A program made the translations under genes and the position numbers. A stretch of DNA of 64,000 nucleotides from Brevundimonas sp. SL130 (GTDB lineage: Bacteria > Pseudomonadota > Alphaproteobacteria > Caulobacterales > Caulobacteraceae): positions 2,582,657 through 2,646,656 of the forward strand of contig NZ_CP113064.1 of NCBI RefSeq assembly GCF_026625805.1, written 5' to 3'. This document shows, piece after piece, positions 54,626 to 63,553 of the stretch. The notes under the pieces are model-generated. The model searched no databases and had not been told where the DNA came from. It worked only from the letters and a program-made list of their open reading frames with translations. Numbering within the stretch: position 1 is the stretch's first letter; every line of letters begins with the position of its first letter.

Positions 54626-55651
54626 TCAGGCGGGTTTCAGGCGATAATGGCTGACCATCCATGTGCAGCCCCAGTCGTTGCCGAACAGGCCGGCGGTCGC
54701 CAGGTAGAAGCGCCGCCAGCGCCGGACCCACAGCTTGGCGTCGTCGCCATAGGTCTCGCGCATCAACACCGCGATCCGCGCGGCGTTCCGGTCCATATTG
54801 GCCAGCCACTGATTGGCGGTGCGGGCGTAATGTCCGCCGTTCCAGGTCCATTCCTGCTCGACCGCGAACAGGTCGGGGAACTGCCGGATCAGTCCGTGGC
54901 TGGGCATGATCCCGCCGGTGAAGAAATGCTGGGCGATGAAGTCGCCGCTGTCGGTGTGGTCGAACCGATAGGGGGCGTCGCGGTGGGTGAAGACATGGAT
55001 GAACATCCGCCCCTCCGGCTTCAGCCAGGACTTCGCCTTGGTCAGCAGGGCGCGCCAGTTGGCCATATGCTCGAACATCTCGACCGAGACGATCCGGTCG
55101 AACCTCTGGTCGGTGTCGAACAGGTTCATGTCCTGGGTCACGACCGTCAGATTGCTCAGCCCCCGCGCCCTGGCCTGGGCCTCGATATGGCCCCGCTGGC
55201 CGTGGCTGTTCGACACGGCCGTGATCCGCGCGCGTGGATAGGTCTCGGCCATCCACAGCGACAGCGAACCCCAGCCGCAGCCCATTTCCAGAATGGTCTG
55301 ACCGTCGGCCAGATCGGCGTGGGCGCAGGTCTCCAACAAGGCCGCGACCTCGGCCTGGTCCAGCGTCTCCGTTCCCGTCGGATACAGACAGCAGGAGTAT
55401 TTCAGCCGCTCGCCCAGGCACAGGCGGAAGAACTCGGGCGGCAGTTCGTAGTGCTGCCGGTTCGCCGCATCCGCATGTTCGGCGATGACCCGCTCGGCCA
55501 TCTCGCGCGCAAAGGCCGCCTGATCGTGGGGACCGTCGCGATCCAGCCGCTTGCGCGCCTCCGTCACCAGGCTGTCGATCGCCGGGCGGGTCACGAAGTC
55601 GGGAAAGGGCGCATCCTGCAACTGGCGAATGGCGACATTGGTCAGGCTCAT
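54626..55651 (-). CDS. Cyclopropane-fatty-acyl-phospholipid synthase-like methyltransferase
   Basis: A 341-residue class I methyltransferase of the Cfa/mycolic-acid cyclopropane synthase group: HYELPPEFFRLCLGERLKYS, SAM site ILEMGCGWGSLSLWMAE, SVEMFEHMANW, and the family's HVFTHRDAPY and FFTGGIMPSH. It lacks the N-terminal domain of E. coli Cfa, so it resembles short Cfa-like enzymes whose product may differ from cyclopropane fatty acids. It is followed by the DUF2177 gene. Confidence 0.87.
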   Translation of the reverse strand: MSLTNVAIRQLQDAPFPDFVTRPAIDSLVTEARKRLDRDGPHDQAAFAREMAERVIAEHADAANRQHYELPPEFFRLCLGERLKYSCCLYPTGTETLDQAEVAALLETCAHADLADGQTILEMGCGWGSLSLWMAETYPRARITAVSNSHGQRGHIEAQARARGLSNLTVVTQDMNLFDTDQRFDRIVSVEMFEHMANWRALLTKAKSWLKPEGRMFIHVFTHRDAPYRFDHTDSGDFIAQHFFTGGIMPSHGLIRQFPDLFAVEQEWTWNGGHYARTANQWLANMDRNAARIAVLMRETYGDDAKLWVRRWRRFYLATAGLFGNDWGCTWMVSHYRLKPA

Positions 55652-55971
55652 GGGGCGTCCGTGGTCAGGCTTGTCCTCTCAATACGCCCGACCGTCATTT
55701 ACGGATGCACGGACCTTGAACGGCGGGCGGCAGAGCCCACATCCGGGATCACGCGAACAAGGTTCTATGAGGCAGGCCCCACGCAGATTTCCGACACGTC
55801 CGTCCCCGGCTCCGCATGTCGGAAAATACACGAAAATAGACTCAAAAATTATCGAGTGGATTCCGTGTAAAATGCAGCGCCTCCCCCGCCTCCCGACTTG
55901 CCCCCCGCCCCCCTCCGCGTTACGCGTGGTCAAACGCGCCAATATTCATCAGGCAGTGAAAAGGGAGAGCG
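55652..55971. other. Intergenic region before scoA
   Basis: 320 bases between divergent genes. It has a locally AT-rich patch (about 55817-55875), likely promoter DNA, and a pyrimidine-rich run (about 55877-55915). AAGGGAGAG just before 55972 is the scoA ribosome site. No gene, RNA or repeat is recognised. Confidence 0.6.
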
Positions 55972-56691
55972 ATGGGTAAGATCTACGCTGACGTCACATC
56001 CGCGCTGGAGGGTCTGACCTTCGACGGCATGACGGTCATGTCCGGCGGCTTCGGCCTGTGCGGCATCCCCGAAAACCTGATCGCCGCTCTACGCGACAGC
56101 GGCGTCAAGGGCCTGACGGTCATCTCCAACAACGCCGGGGTCGACGGCTTCGGCCTGGGCCAGCTGCTTGGCACCCACCAGATCGCCAAGATGATCTCGT
56201 CCTACGTCGGCGAGAACAAGGAGTTCGAGCGCCAGTATCTGGCCGGCGAGCTGGAGCTGGAGTTCAACCCCCAGGGCACCCTGGCCGAGCGCATCCGCGC
56301 GGGCGGCGCCGGCATCCCCGCCTTCTTCACCGCCACCGGCGTCGGCACCCTGGTCGCCGAGGGCAAGGAGGTCCGCAACTTCAACGGCCGCGACTACGTC
56401 ATGGAGACCGGCCTGATCGCCGACCTCTCCATCGTCAAGGCCTGGAAGGCCGACGAACGCGGCAACCTCGTCTTCCGCAAGACCGCCCGCAACTTCAACC
56501 CGATGATGGCCACGGCCGGCAAGGTCACGGTCGTCGAGGTCGAGGAAATCGTCCCCGTCGGCTCGCTCGATCCCGACCAAATCCACACGCCGGGCGTCTA
56601 CGTCGACCGCCTGGTCCAGACCGTGTCCGAAAAGCGCATCGAACAGCAGACGGTGCGTCAGCGTCCAGAAACTGTCGGAGCCGTTGGCTGA
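55972..56691 (+). CDS. scoA: 3-oxoacid CoA-transferase subunit A
   Basis: A 239-residue CoA-transferase family I alpha subunit: [55 protein letters not shown]. With ScoB it moves CoA from succinyl-CoA to acetoacetate in ketone-body and amino-acid use. The strong ribosome site AAGGGAGAG precedes ATG at 55972. Its TGA shares a base with the ATG of a 55-codon gene set between scoA and scoB. Confidence 0.92.
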   Translation: MGKIYADVTSALEGLTFDGMTVMSGGFGLCGIPENLIAALRDSGVKGLTVISNNAGVDGFGLGQLLGTHQIAKMISSYVGENKEFERQYLAGELELEFNPQGTLAERIRAGGAGIPAFFTATGVGTLVAEGKEVRNFNGRDYVMETGLIADLSIVKAWKADERGNLVFRKTARNFNPMMATAGKVTVVEVEEIVPVGSLDPDQIHTPGVYVDRLVQTVSEKRIEQQTVRQRPETVGAVG

Positions 56692-56858
56692 TGACCAAGC
56701 TGAACATCATCGCCATCGTGGCCGTCTGCCTGTGCGGCATTGCGGGTCTGGCCTTAGCCGTCCTGTCGAGCATGAGCCTGGACAAGGTGGCTGTTGGGGT
56801 CGGCCTTTTTGGGCTGCTCCTGACCTATTCCGCTCGTCTCATCGCGAGGAAGAACTGA
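56691..56858 (+). CDS. Small two-helix membrane protein between scoA and scoB
   Basis: A 55-residue protein with two hydrophobic helices (IIAIVAVCLCGIAGLALAVL, about 6-25, and VAVGVGLFGLLLTYSARLI, about 33-51) and a basic end (ARKN). Both ends are TGATG junctions with scoA and scoB, which makes translation very likely. No family is recognised. It could tether the CoA-transferase to the membrane or be an inserted unrelated gene. Confidence 0.7.
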   Translation: MTKLNIIAIVAVCLCGIAGLALAVLSSMSLDKVAVGVGLFGLLLTYSARLIARKN

Positions 56859-57514
56859 TGCCCCGTAGTCGCGAACAACTCGCCGAACGCGCCGCTCAAG
56901 AGCTGCAGGACGGTTTCTATGTGAACCTCGGGATCGGCATCCCGACCCTGGTGGCGAACTACATCCCCGAAGGCATCACTGTAACGCTACAGAGCGAGAA
57001 CGGTATGCTCGGCATGGGTCCGTTTCCTTATGAAGACCAGATCGACCCCGACCTGGTCAACGCCGGGAAACAGACGATCACCGAGATCCCGGAGTCGTCC
57101 TACTTCAGCAGCGCCGACAGCTTCGCCATGATCCGCGGCGGCCACATCAACCTGTCCATTCTGGGCGCCATGGAAGTGGCCCAGAACGGCGACATCGCCA
57201 ACTGGATGATCCCCGGCAAGCTGGTGAAGGGCATGGGCGGCGCCATGGACCTGGTCGCGGGCGTCAAGCGCGTGGTGGTGGTCATGGAGCACGCCAACAA
57301 GCACGGCCAGTCCAAGGTATTGAAATCCTGCACCCTTCCTCTGACCGGAACGGGCGTGGTCAGCCGCATCATCACCGACCTGGCCACCTTCGACGTCAAG
57401 CCGAACGGCGGGGGGCTTGAACTGATCGAACTGGCCGACGGCGTCACCCTGGACGAAGTCGCCGCCAAGACCGAGGCCGCCTACATCGTGGCGGAGAGGC
57501 TCAAGGGGGGCTAA
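56858..57514 (+). CDS. scoB: 3-oxoacid CoA-transferase subunit B
   Basis: A 218-residue beta subunit: GFYVNLGIGIPTLVANYIP, catalytic glutamate in QSENGMLGMGP, GGHINLSILGAMEV, and KVLKSCTLPLTGTGVVSRI. The start at 56858 shares one base with the small gene's stop; longer frames overlap that gene. It forms the catalytic half of the ScoAB heterodimer. Confidence 0.93.
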   Translation: MPRSREQLAERAAQELQDGFYVNLGIGIPTLVANYIPEGITVTLQSENGMLGMGPFPYEDQIDPDLVNAGKQTITEIPESSYFSSADSFAMIRGGHINLSILGAMEVAQNGDIANWMIPGKLVKGMGGAMDLVAGVKRVVVVMEHANKHGQSKVLKSCTLPLTGTGVVSRIITDLATFDVKPNGGGLELIELADGVTLDEVAAKTEAAYIVAERLKGG

Positions 57515-57670
57515 TCGCCGCAGTCGGGGCGGCCCAATCGAACCTTGTTGGGTCACGACGCGCCCGCTAGGGTCGAATGGCCGCACGATTCCGTGATCGA
57601 TGGGGCGCGACCCCGGGGCGCCAGACCCCCGTTCCCGACGCCTCCGACGGCGAGAACAGGCCCCCGTCAC

Positions 57671-58627
57671 ATGCCGACCCTGCTCCAGACGCGGCCAGCA
57701 GACTCCGACGGGCCTGTCTCGCCAGAGCCCCTGCTTGACCTCGGCGCGCGTCTGATGGCGCGCCAGCCCGGCGACCGCCGCTTCGGCGCGCCGATCCACG
57801 CCTGGTACCCCGTACGCGCCGCACGGGTCCGCACAGCCTCTCGGGCTCAGCTTCACGGCGAGTGGATCGACCTGCCCGCCACGGTGGCCCCGGACGCCGT
57901 CCAGACCACGGCCTGCGGCGGCTGGCGACTGATCAACCGCCTGGGACTGATCTGGGCCTGCCCCGCCGGTTCAGTCGCGCCGCCGGACCTGCCTCCGACG
58001 CCCGAGGCGCCCCTGGCCCTGATCGCCTACTCCAAGGCCCCCGCGCGTGCGGACTATGACCAGGCGGTCCTGGGCCTGCTGGACCCGGCCCATGTGCCGA
58101 TGATCCATAACGCCTGGTGGTGGCGCAGCCAGGCGCGTCGCACCAAGACCAAGAGCTACAGCCCCTCGCCCTTCGGCTTCACCGCCGTCGCGGCGGACGC
58201 CTTCGCCTCCACCCCCGCCTATGATCTGGTGTCCGAGGACCGCAAGGTCAGTATCGAGTTCCGCCTGCCGTCGATCCGGCTGGAGCGCGTCACCGCCCGC
58301 GGGTTCGAACTGATCAACTTGACCACCGTCACGCCTCAAGCTGAAGGCGATGTCGTGATCCGCAACCTGATCCTCTGCTCGGTCGCCGCCTTGCGGTTCG
58401 GCAGCCCGCTGCTGTCGGCCTGGGGCCGGACCTTCCTGCGTCAGGACGTGGCCATACTGGAGCGGCTGGAAGGCCGCAGTCCGCACCTGCCCCTGGTCTT
58501 CGCCGGCGACCCGGATCGCCCGTCCGCCTTCTACTTCGCCTCCAAGGCCGCCCTTCTCCGCGCCCAGCGCGAAGATGCCCCCTACAGGAACCCGGTCGAG
58601 GCCGAGTCCCTCCAGTGGGTCACCTGA
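57671..58627 (+). CDS. Rieske-oxygenase-like protein lacking the Rieske cluster ligands
   Basis: A 318-residue protein related to VanA/pheophorbide-oxygenase-type ring-hydroxylating oxygenases. HAWYPV near the start and LGLIWACPAG flank the place of the Rieske domain, but the C-x-H and C-x-x-H ligands are absent and the segment is short. The catalytic iron motif is kept: Asp138, His141 and His146 in LLDPAHVPMIHNAWW, followed by the family's KTKSYSPSPFGFT and a C-terminal FLRQDVAILERL. ATG at 57671 was chosen because upstream codons are not conserved. It could be a mononuclear-iron protein fed by another source, or a non-enzymatic homologue. Confidence 0.7.
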   Translation: MPTLLQTRPADSDGPVSPEPLLDLGARLMARQPGDRRFGAPIHAWYPVRAARVRTASRAQLHGEWIDLPATVAPDAVQTTACGGWRLINRLGLIWACPAGSVAPPDLPPTPEAPLALIAYSKAPARADYDQAVLGLLDPAHVPMIHNAWWWRSQARRTKTKSYSPSPFGFTAVAADAFASTPAYDLVSEDRKVSIEFRLPSIRLERVTARGFELINLTTVTPQAEGDVVIRNLILCSVAALRFGSPLLSAWGRTFLRQDVAILERLEGRSPHLPLVFAGDPDRPSAFYFASKAALLRAQREDAPYRNPVEAESLQWVT

Positions 58628-58633
58628 GAGCCC

Positions 58634-59281
58634 TTACTTCGCCGACTGAATCGTCCAGTCGGCGATCTGGGTGTTGATGTCCCGCGTCGCCGTATCGAAG
58701 GCGGCGACGATGGCCGAGACCCGGTTCTCGCCCGCCGGCTGGGTCACCGTGAAGACGCGCTCCACCGACCGCGCCTGTTCGGGACGGATCGCAGCGCCGC
58801 TCGCCTGGCGTTCCGGCGTCGAACGCAACTGGGCCCGGGCCGTGATCACCACGTCCGGCGTCGCCCCCGGCGCAGCATAGCGCGCTTCGAACGTCGTCAC
58901 CGACACCTGGAGCACCAACGGCGGCGTGCCGGGCTCGCGCCGGCCCAGGACGCGGATCTGGTCCGCCCGATTGGCGAAGGCCGCCTTGAGGCTATCGTCG
59001 AACAGGGTCGAGGCCGGCGACACCCAGCGCGCGCCGCCGATATAGGCGGTCTCGGTCCCGGTGACGCCCAGGATCCGGTCGTCGCCGCTCGCGGCCGGAA
59101 ACTCGATCCGCCGGATCGACACCGACAGGGGCGCGGGCGTGTCGCCCTCGGCCGAGGGCGCGTCCAGCGGCAGGCCGAACCGATAGTTCTGCACCGGATC
59201 CGGCGTGGACAGCAGCGAACAACCGCTCAGCGACACGACGACGCCGGCGACGGCGCCCAGTTGAACCAGGGAACGGATCAC
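58634..59281 (-). CDS. ABC-type transport auxiliary lipoprotein (PqiC/MlaD-partner type)
   Basis: A 215-residue lipoprotein with signal peptide and lipobox LSGC (Cys21). The rest matches the ABC_trans_aux/PqiC family: SIRRIEFPAASGDDRILGV, YIGGARWVSPASTLFDDSL and VERVFTVTQPAGENRVSAIV. It is coupled to the MlaD gene by a four-base overlap and ends the lipid-transport operon. It should sit at the outer membrane and receive lipid from the MCE-protein ring. Confidence 0.87.
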   Translation of the reverse strand: MIRSLVQLGAVAGVVVSLSGCSLLSTPDPVQNYRFGLPLDAPSAEGDTPAPLSVSIRRIEFPAASGDDRILGVTGTETAYIGGARWVSPASTLFDDSLKAAFANRADQIRVLGRREPGTPPLVLQVSVTTFEARYAAPGATPDVVITARAQLRSTPERQASGAAIRPEQARSVERVFTVTQPAGENRVSAIVAAFDTATRDINTQIADWTIQSAK

Positions 59282-60216
59282 GGCTGCACCTCCAGCTCTT
59301 TCGATTGCGGTTTCCCGATGAAGTCGCGCGGGCTGGCGCGGACATCGTCGATCAGGGCCTGAAGCGACTGGGTCGCCTCCTGTAGCTCTTCTATGGTGCC
59401 ACTCAGTTGCGGCAGGCTGTTGCTGGTGAAATCACCCAGCGGCTGCTCCAGACCCGAGATAGAGCGGTTAGCCGAGGCGATGGCGACCCGCGCCTCCGCC
59501 GTGGCCTGGTTGATATTGGCGATGGCCGCGCGGCCGTCGGTGTTGACGACGGCGCGCAGATCCGCAGCCAGTCCCTGGTATTCCAGGATGGTGGCGTTGG
59601 CGTTCTTCACCGCCGCTTCCAACTCGGCGAAGATGGCCTTGCGCGCCTCCAGCTCGGTCGTCAGCGCCTCGACGTTCTTCACGCTGGTCGAGAAGCTGCG
59701 GATATTGTCGTCGGACATGACCCGGTTGATCCGGTTCAGCGCATCCACAGTCTGGGCCAGCACCGTGCCCGACCCGCTCAGCAGTTCGGCGATCGGCGAC
59801 GGCTGGCTTTGCAGCACCGGCACCACATTGTCCGGATACTGGTCCTTCAGCAGGGCGCTGTTGGGCGAACCGGCGGTGATCTGGATATAGTTCAGGCCCG
59901 TGATGCCCTGCGGCTCCAGCTGGGCGCGCGAGGTCACGCGGACCGGCGTCGTGCCGTCCACCCGCACCCGGGCGATGACCTGGTCGCCGCGCTTGGTGTC
60001 GATGTTAAGGTCCGTCACCTCTCCGACGCGGATGCCGTTGAAGTGCACCTCCCCGCCTTCAGACAGCCCGTTGACCGGCCCATAGAAGACGATGTCGTAC
60101 AGGTCGTAGTCGCTGTTGAACTGTAACCGGGCCAGCCAGATGGTGAACACCGCCAGCGCCGCCAAAAGGCAGACTGTGGCGATGCCGACAGCGGCGTAGT
60201 GTGCGTCTCTTTCCAT
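59278..60216 (-). CDS. MlaD/MCE-domain lipid transport protein
   Basis: A 312-residue protein: one N-terminal helix (AAVGIATVCLLAALAVFTIWL), an MCE domain (about 38-115: YDIVFYGPVNGLSEGGEVHFNG, VRVTSRAQLEPQGITGLNYI) and a long helical tail (about 150-305). The MCE domain forms a hexameric ring or tunnel for phospholipids between the membranes. It lies between the ATPase (12-base gap) and the auxiliary lipoprotein. Confidence 0.9.
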   Translation of the reverse strand: MERDAHYAAVGIATVCLLAALAVFTIWLARLQFNSDYDLYDIVFYGPVNGLSEGGEVHFNGIRVGEVTDLNIDTKRGDQVIARVRVDGTTPVRVTSRAQLEPQGITGLNYIQITAGSPNSALLKDQYPDNVVPVLQSQPSPIAELLSGSGTVLAQTVDALNRINRVMSDDNIRSFSTSVKNVEALTTELEARKAIFAELEAAVKNANATILEYQGLAADLRAVVNTDGRAAIANINQATAEARVAIASANRSISGLEQPLGDFTSNSLPQLSGTIEELQEATQSLQALIDDVRASPRDFIGKPQSKELEVQP

Positions 60217-60228
60217 ACGTGGCTCTCC

Positions 60229-61032
60229 TCAAGCCGCCTTGGTGGCCGCGCGACCGCGCGGCCCCAGGAAGTATTCCTTGATCCACGGATGGTCGGAGCG
60301 TTCCAGCTCCTGCACCGTGGCTTTTTCCACGACCCGCTTGTCCGCCAGCACCGCCACCTTGTCGCAGATGGCGTACAGGCTATCGAGGTCGTGTGTGATC
60401 ATGAAGACGGACAGGCCCAGGTCGTCCGACAGTTGCCGGATCAGTTCGTCGAAGGCCGCCGCCCCGATCGGGTCCAGCCCCGCCGTCGGCTCGTCCAGAA
60501 ACACCAGTTCGGGATCAAGCGCCAAGGCCCGCGCCAAGCCCGCCCGTTTCTTCATCCCGCCCGACAGTTCGGCCGGCTTCAGATGGTGATGTTCGGGCTT
60601 CAAACCCACCATCGAGATCTTCAGCTCGGCCAGCTCATAGATGGCCGTCTTGGGCAGTTTGGTATGCTCCACCAGCGGCGAAGCCACATTCTCCAGCACG
60701 CTCAACGACGAGAACAACGCCCCCTGCTGAAACAGGATACCCGTCCTCTGCTCGATGTCCGCCGCCTCATCGCTGGTCAGGGTGGCGCGGTCATAGCCCA
60801 GCACCTTCACCGACCCGCCCTCGGGCTCCTTCAAACCGATGATGGTGTTCAACAGCACCGTCTTGCCCGCGCCCGACCCGCCGACCACGCCCATGACCTC
60901 GCCCCTCTTGAGGTCGATATCCAGGTTCTCATGGATGGTCCGGTCGCCGAACTGGCTCAGCAGACCGCGCACCTCGATCAGGTTCTCGACCTTGTCTTCC
61001 GGCGCGGCGGCCGGCATCGTCGCATCGGTCAT
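60229..61032 (-). CDS. MlaF-like ABC transporter ATP-binding protein
   Basis: A 267-residue ATPase: Walker A VVGGSGAGKT, signature LSGGMKKRAGLARAL, Walker B LVFLDEPTAGLDPI and H-loop MITHDLDSL. The G-G-M-K-K-R signature is typical of MlaF/Ttg2A importer-exporter ATPases. ATG at 61032 gives an ATGA overlap with the permease gene; longer frames lie within that gene. Confidence 0.93.
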   Translation of the reverse strand: MTDATMPAAAPEDKVENLIEVRGLLSQFGDRTIHENLDIDLKRGEVMGVVGGSGAGKTVLLNTIIGLKEPEGGSVKVLGYDRATLTSDEAADIEQRTGILFQQGALFSSLSVLENVASPLVEHTKLPKTAIYELAELKISMVGLKPEHHHLKPAELSGGMKKRAGLARALALDPELVFLDEPTAGLDPIGAAAFDELIRQLSDDLGLSVFMITHDLDSLYAICDKVAVLADKRVVEKATVQELERSDHPWIKEYFLGPRGRAATKAA

Positions 61033-62147
61033 ATGTCCAGCTCCAGGAAGACCAGGGCGAAGACCGCGTCCAACAAGATGATGGCGAAGATCGCCTGCAC
61101 CACCGCCGCCGTCACACGCCGGCCCAGGCTTTCGACATCGCCCGCCACCGACATGCCCTGACGGCAGCCGATGGCCGCGATCACCAGAGCGAAGACCGGC
61201 GCCTTCACCAGGCCCACCATCATATGCTGGGCCATGGTCCCGTCCTCGACCAGGCGCTGGAAGAAGAAGGCCGGCCCTAAGTTCAGCGAGCTCCAGCACA
61301 CGACCAAACCGCCCATCAGCCCGCCGATCATGCCCATGAAGGTCAGCAACGGCAGCATCAGCACCAGGGCCGCCACGCGCGGCACCACCAGGGCCTGGAA
61401 CGGGTTGACGCCCATCACCTGCATGGCGTCGACCTCCTGGTTCATCCGCATCGAGCCGATCTCGGCTGCAAAGGCCGAGGCCGAACGCCCCGCCAGCAGA
61501 ACCGAGGCGATCACCACCGCGAACTCGCGGAACATGGCCACGCCGATCAGCTGGACCGCAAACACCTGGGCGCCGAAGTCGGTCAGCAGGTCCACGCCGA
61601 TGAAGGCCACGACCGCGCCGATGAAGAAGTTGGTGACCATGACGATCGGGATCGCGTCCAGACCCGCCCGCTCGCCCTGACTGACCCAGGCGGGCCAGCG
61701 GATGCCGCGGGGGTGTTTCGCCGCCTCGACCACGGCCGTCATCAGCCGACCCAGAAACGCCAGGGACAACATGGCCTCGGCGCCGAAATCATAGACGCCC
61801 CGGCCGATCTTGGCGAAGCTTCGGGTGAAGGCGTCCGCCCGTTGGGGTGGCGGCGCGCTCCTGCGCTCAAGCGCCTCGATCATCGTGTAGATGCGGCCGG
61901 CTTCGGGCCGATCCTTCCAGGCCGACTTGGGCACGCCGCACTGCGACGCCTGGACCAGAGCCAAGGCCCCGGCCGTATCAAACCTGCCCAAACGGCTGGT
62001 GTCGATGCTGTCGACCTTGCGCCCGTTCAGTTCCTTGTCCAGCCGCTGCGGCACCCGCCCCAGGGCCGTCGTCGTCCAATCGCCGATAAGGCGCAGCTTC
62101 GCCGCGCCTTGGCCGGCGTCCGTGATTTCGTAACCGGTCTGGCTCAT
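61029..62147 (-). CDS. STAS-domain/MlaE permease fusion
   Basis: A 372-residue protein. The first 100 residues form a STAS-like domain (KLRLIGDWTTTALGRVP, SIDTSRLGRFDTAGALALV), related to MlaB. The rest is an MlaE/YrbE permease with MVTNFFIGAVVAFIGVDLL, the conserved FREFAVVIASVLLAGRSASAFAAEIGSM region and five helices. In E. coli MlaB and MlaE are separate; here they are one chain, as in many alphaproteobacteria. ATG at 62147 was chosen; an in-frame ATG 11 codons earlier has no support. Confidence 0.9.
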   Translation of the reverse strand: MSQTGYEITDAGQGAAKLRLIGDWTTTALGRVPQRLDKELNGRKVDSIDTSRLGRFDTAGALALVQASQCGVPKSAWKDRPEAGRIYTMIEALERRSAPPPQRADAFTRSFAKIGRGVYDFGAEAMLSLAFLGRLMTAVVEAAKHPRGIRWPAWVSQGERAGLDAIPIVMVTNFFIGAVVAFIGVDLLTDFGAQVFAVQLIGVAMFREFAVVIASVLLAGRSASAFAAEIGSMRMNQEVDAMQVMGVNPFQALVVPRVAALVLMLPLLTFMGMIGGLMGGLVVCWSSLNLGPAFFFQRLVEDGTMAQHMMVGLVKAPVFALVIAAIGCRQGMSVAGDVESLGRRVTAAVVQAIFAIILLDAVFALVFLELDI

Positions 62148-62374
62148 TGCGCCCCGAAAGTCAGAACGGGCCTCGGACAATCCCCTTCTACGCGGGGATC
62201 AGCCGAAATCCAGACTCGCCTAATGGTCAAGCCTCCGAATGAAGTCAACGCACGATGACATTCGTGCGCCGCTTTAGTCTCGCACTGTGTCGAACCTGCG
62301 CGGCTCATCTCATCTCCCCGAACCGCCACGCTGGCGGCCTATCCAAACGCCATCGACCGGGATTCGTTCGGCCA

Positions 62375-62580
62375 TCAGCCTATAAGGCGCCGCGCAGCGA
62401 TCAGATCAGCGATAAATCCACGGCGCGCCTCGGCTTTCGCCGCCGCGTCGGGCAGACGCAGCAGATAGGCGGGTTGGACGGTCACCATGCCGACCGACCC
62501 GTCGTCCCGAGGGCCAGAACCACCTTCGGCCGGATCAGCCGTCGCTCGGCGTCTTGTGCAGCCTTCGCTTGCCGCCACAC
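62375..62580 (-). pseudogene. Decayed uracil-DNA glycosylase fragment
   Basis: Two frames on the reverse strand carry pieces of a family-4-like uracil-DNA glycosylase C-terminus. DAERRLIRPKVVLALGTTG (about 62490-62550) ends in a stop, and VGMVTVQPAYLLRLPDAAAK, continuing to GFIADL (about 62375-62490), resumes in the other frame; the two quoted parts resemble the RPK-x-V-LALG and V-H-P-S-YLLR motifs. The usual sequence between them and all of the N-terminal half are missing; flgL lies where it would begin. The remaining 62148-62374 is without a recognised gene. Confidence 0.65.
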
Positions 62581-62587
62581 CGACCGC

Positions 62588-63553
62588 TTAGCGAAGAATA
62601 TCCAGCAGCGACGTATTGCGGAGCGAGTTGATCACCTGGGCCGACGCCTCGATCGCCACCTGGGCCGCCTGTAGGTCGGTGATGGCTTGCGCGGGATCGT
62701 ATCCCGCCTTGTCGGTCATCAGCTTGTCGAGGGCCAGCTTCTGGGATTCGTGCGCATCCAGCGCCGACTCGACCTGATTTTGAACCAGTCCGTTCTTGGC
62801 CGTCTGGTTCGTCAGCCCCTCGTTCGCGTTGCCGAACTCCCCCATCTGGGCGGTCAGGAAGGCGACGACATTCGCACCCGGCTGGCCGGTCAGAGTGCCC
62901 GCTCCAGTCGGCGTATAGGTGACGCTGCCGATCGTGACCGGGATTCCGTTCTGATAGGCCTGCATGTTCCGGAACACCTCGGTCAGAGGCCCGCCGATCT
63001 CGTTGGCCAAAAAGCCCGTCTCGACCATGGTGTTTTCGTCGATGCGCGACTTCTGCTTCAGGTCGTCATTGGCGAAGGTCGAGGCGGTCGAAGGCGCGGC
63101 GGCCAGGGCCGCCATTGTCGCGGCTGTCGCCGGCGGCGCATCGCCGCGTCCGCCACCAAACAGATAGGCCCCCTGGTGTTCGGCGTTCAGCCCGCTCTGA
63201 ACAGTCTGATACTGAAGACCCAGCTCAGTCATCATATTGGTGATGTTGCCCGCCGCGATGCCGTTGGCGATGGCCTCCCGCGCCGCCACGCCGGCGTCGT
63301 AGATGCGGTTCATGGCTAGGTCCTGCGCGCTCAGCCGCGCCGCAGCACTCTCTCCGGCGCCGATGAACCCCTCCAGCCGCGCCTGGGTCGAAGTCAGACT
63401 GGTCAGTTGCTCGGCGCCCCGGCCATAGCCGGACATGTCGGTGGCGATGGTGCCGCTGTCGATCCGTTCCTGAGCCTGCTCGGCGCGGTTCTGGGCGCTC
63501 ATCAGATTCAGAAGCGCCGACTGATAATTTCCGAAGGTGGCGACACGCGTCAT
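62588..63553 (-). CDS. flgL: Flagellar hook-associated protein FlgL
   Basis: A 321-residue flagellin-like junction protein: N-terminal helical TFGNYQSALLNLMSAQNRAEQAQERIDSG (about 6-34) and C-terminal helical part LTDLQAAQVAIEASAQVINSL with the typical ending NTSLLDIL. It links the hook to the filament. Its ATG shares a base with the flgK stop (TAATG). Confidence 0.88.
   Translation of the reverse strand: MTRVATFGNYQSALLNLMSAQNRAEQAQERIDSGTIATDMSGYGRGAEQLTSLTSTQARLEGFIGAGESAAARLSAQDLAMNRIYDAGVAAREAIANGIAAGNITNMMTELGLQYQTVQSGLNAEHQGAYLFGGGRGDAPPATAATMAALAAAPSTASTFANDDLKQKSRIDENTMVETGFLANEIGGPLTEVFRNMQAYQNGIPVTIGSVTYTPTGAGTLTGQPGANVVAFLTAQMGEFGNANEGLTNQTAKNGLVQNQVESALDAHESQKLALDKLMTDKAGYDPAQAITDLQAAQVAIEASAQVINSLRNTSLLDILR

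Noticed and set aside
57545-57670. Upstream extension of the Rieske-like protein, which might have supplied missing cluster ligands
   Set aside because: The added 42 residues contain no cysteine pair and have a biased Pro/Arg composition, so they do not restore a Rieske domain.
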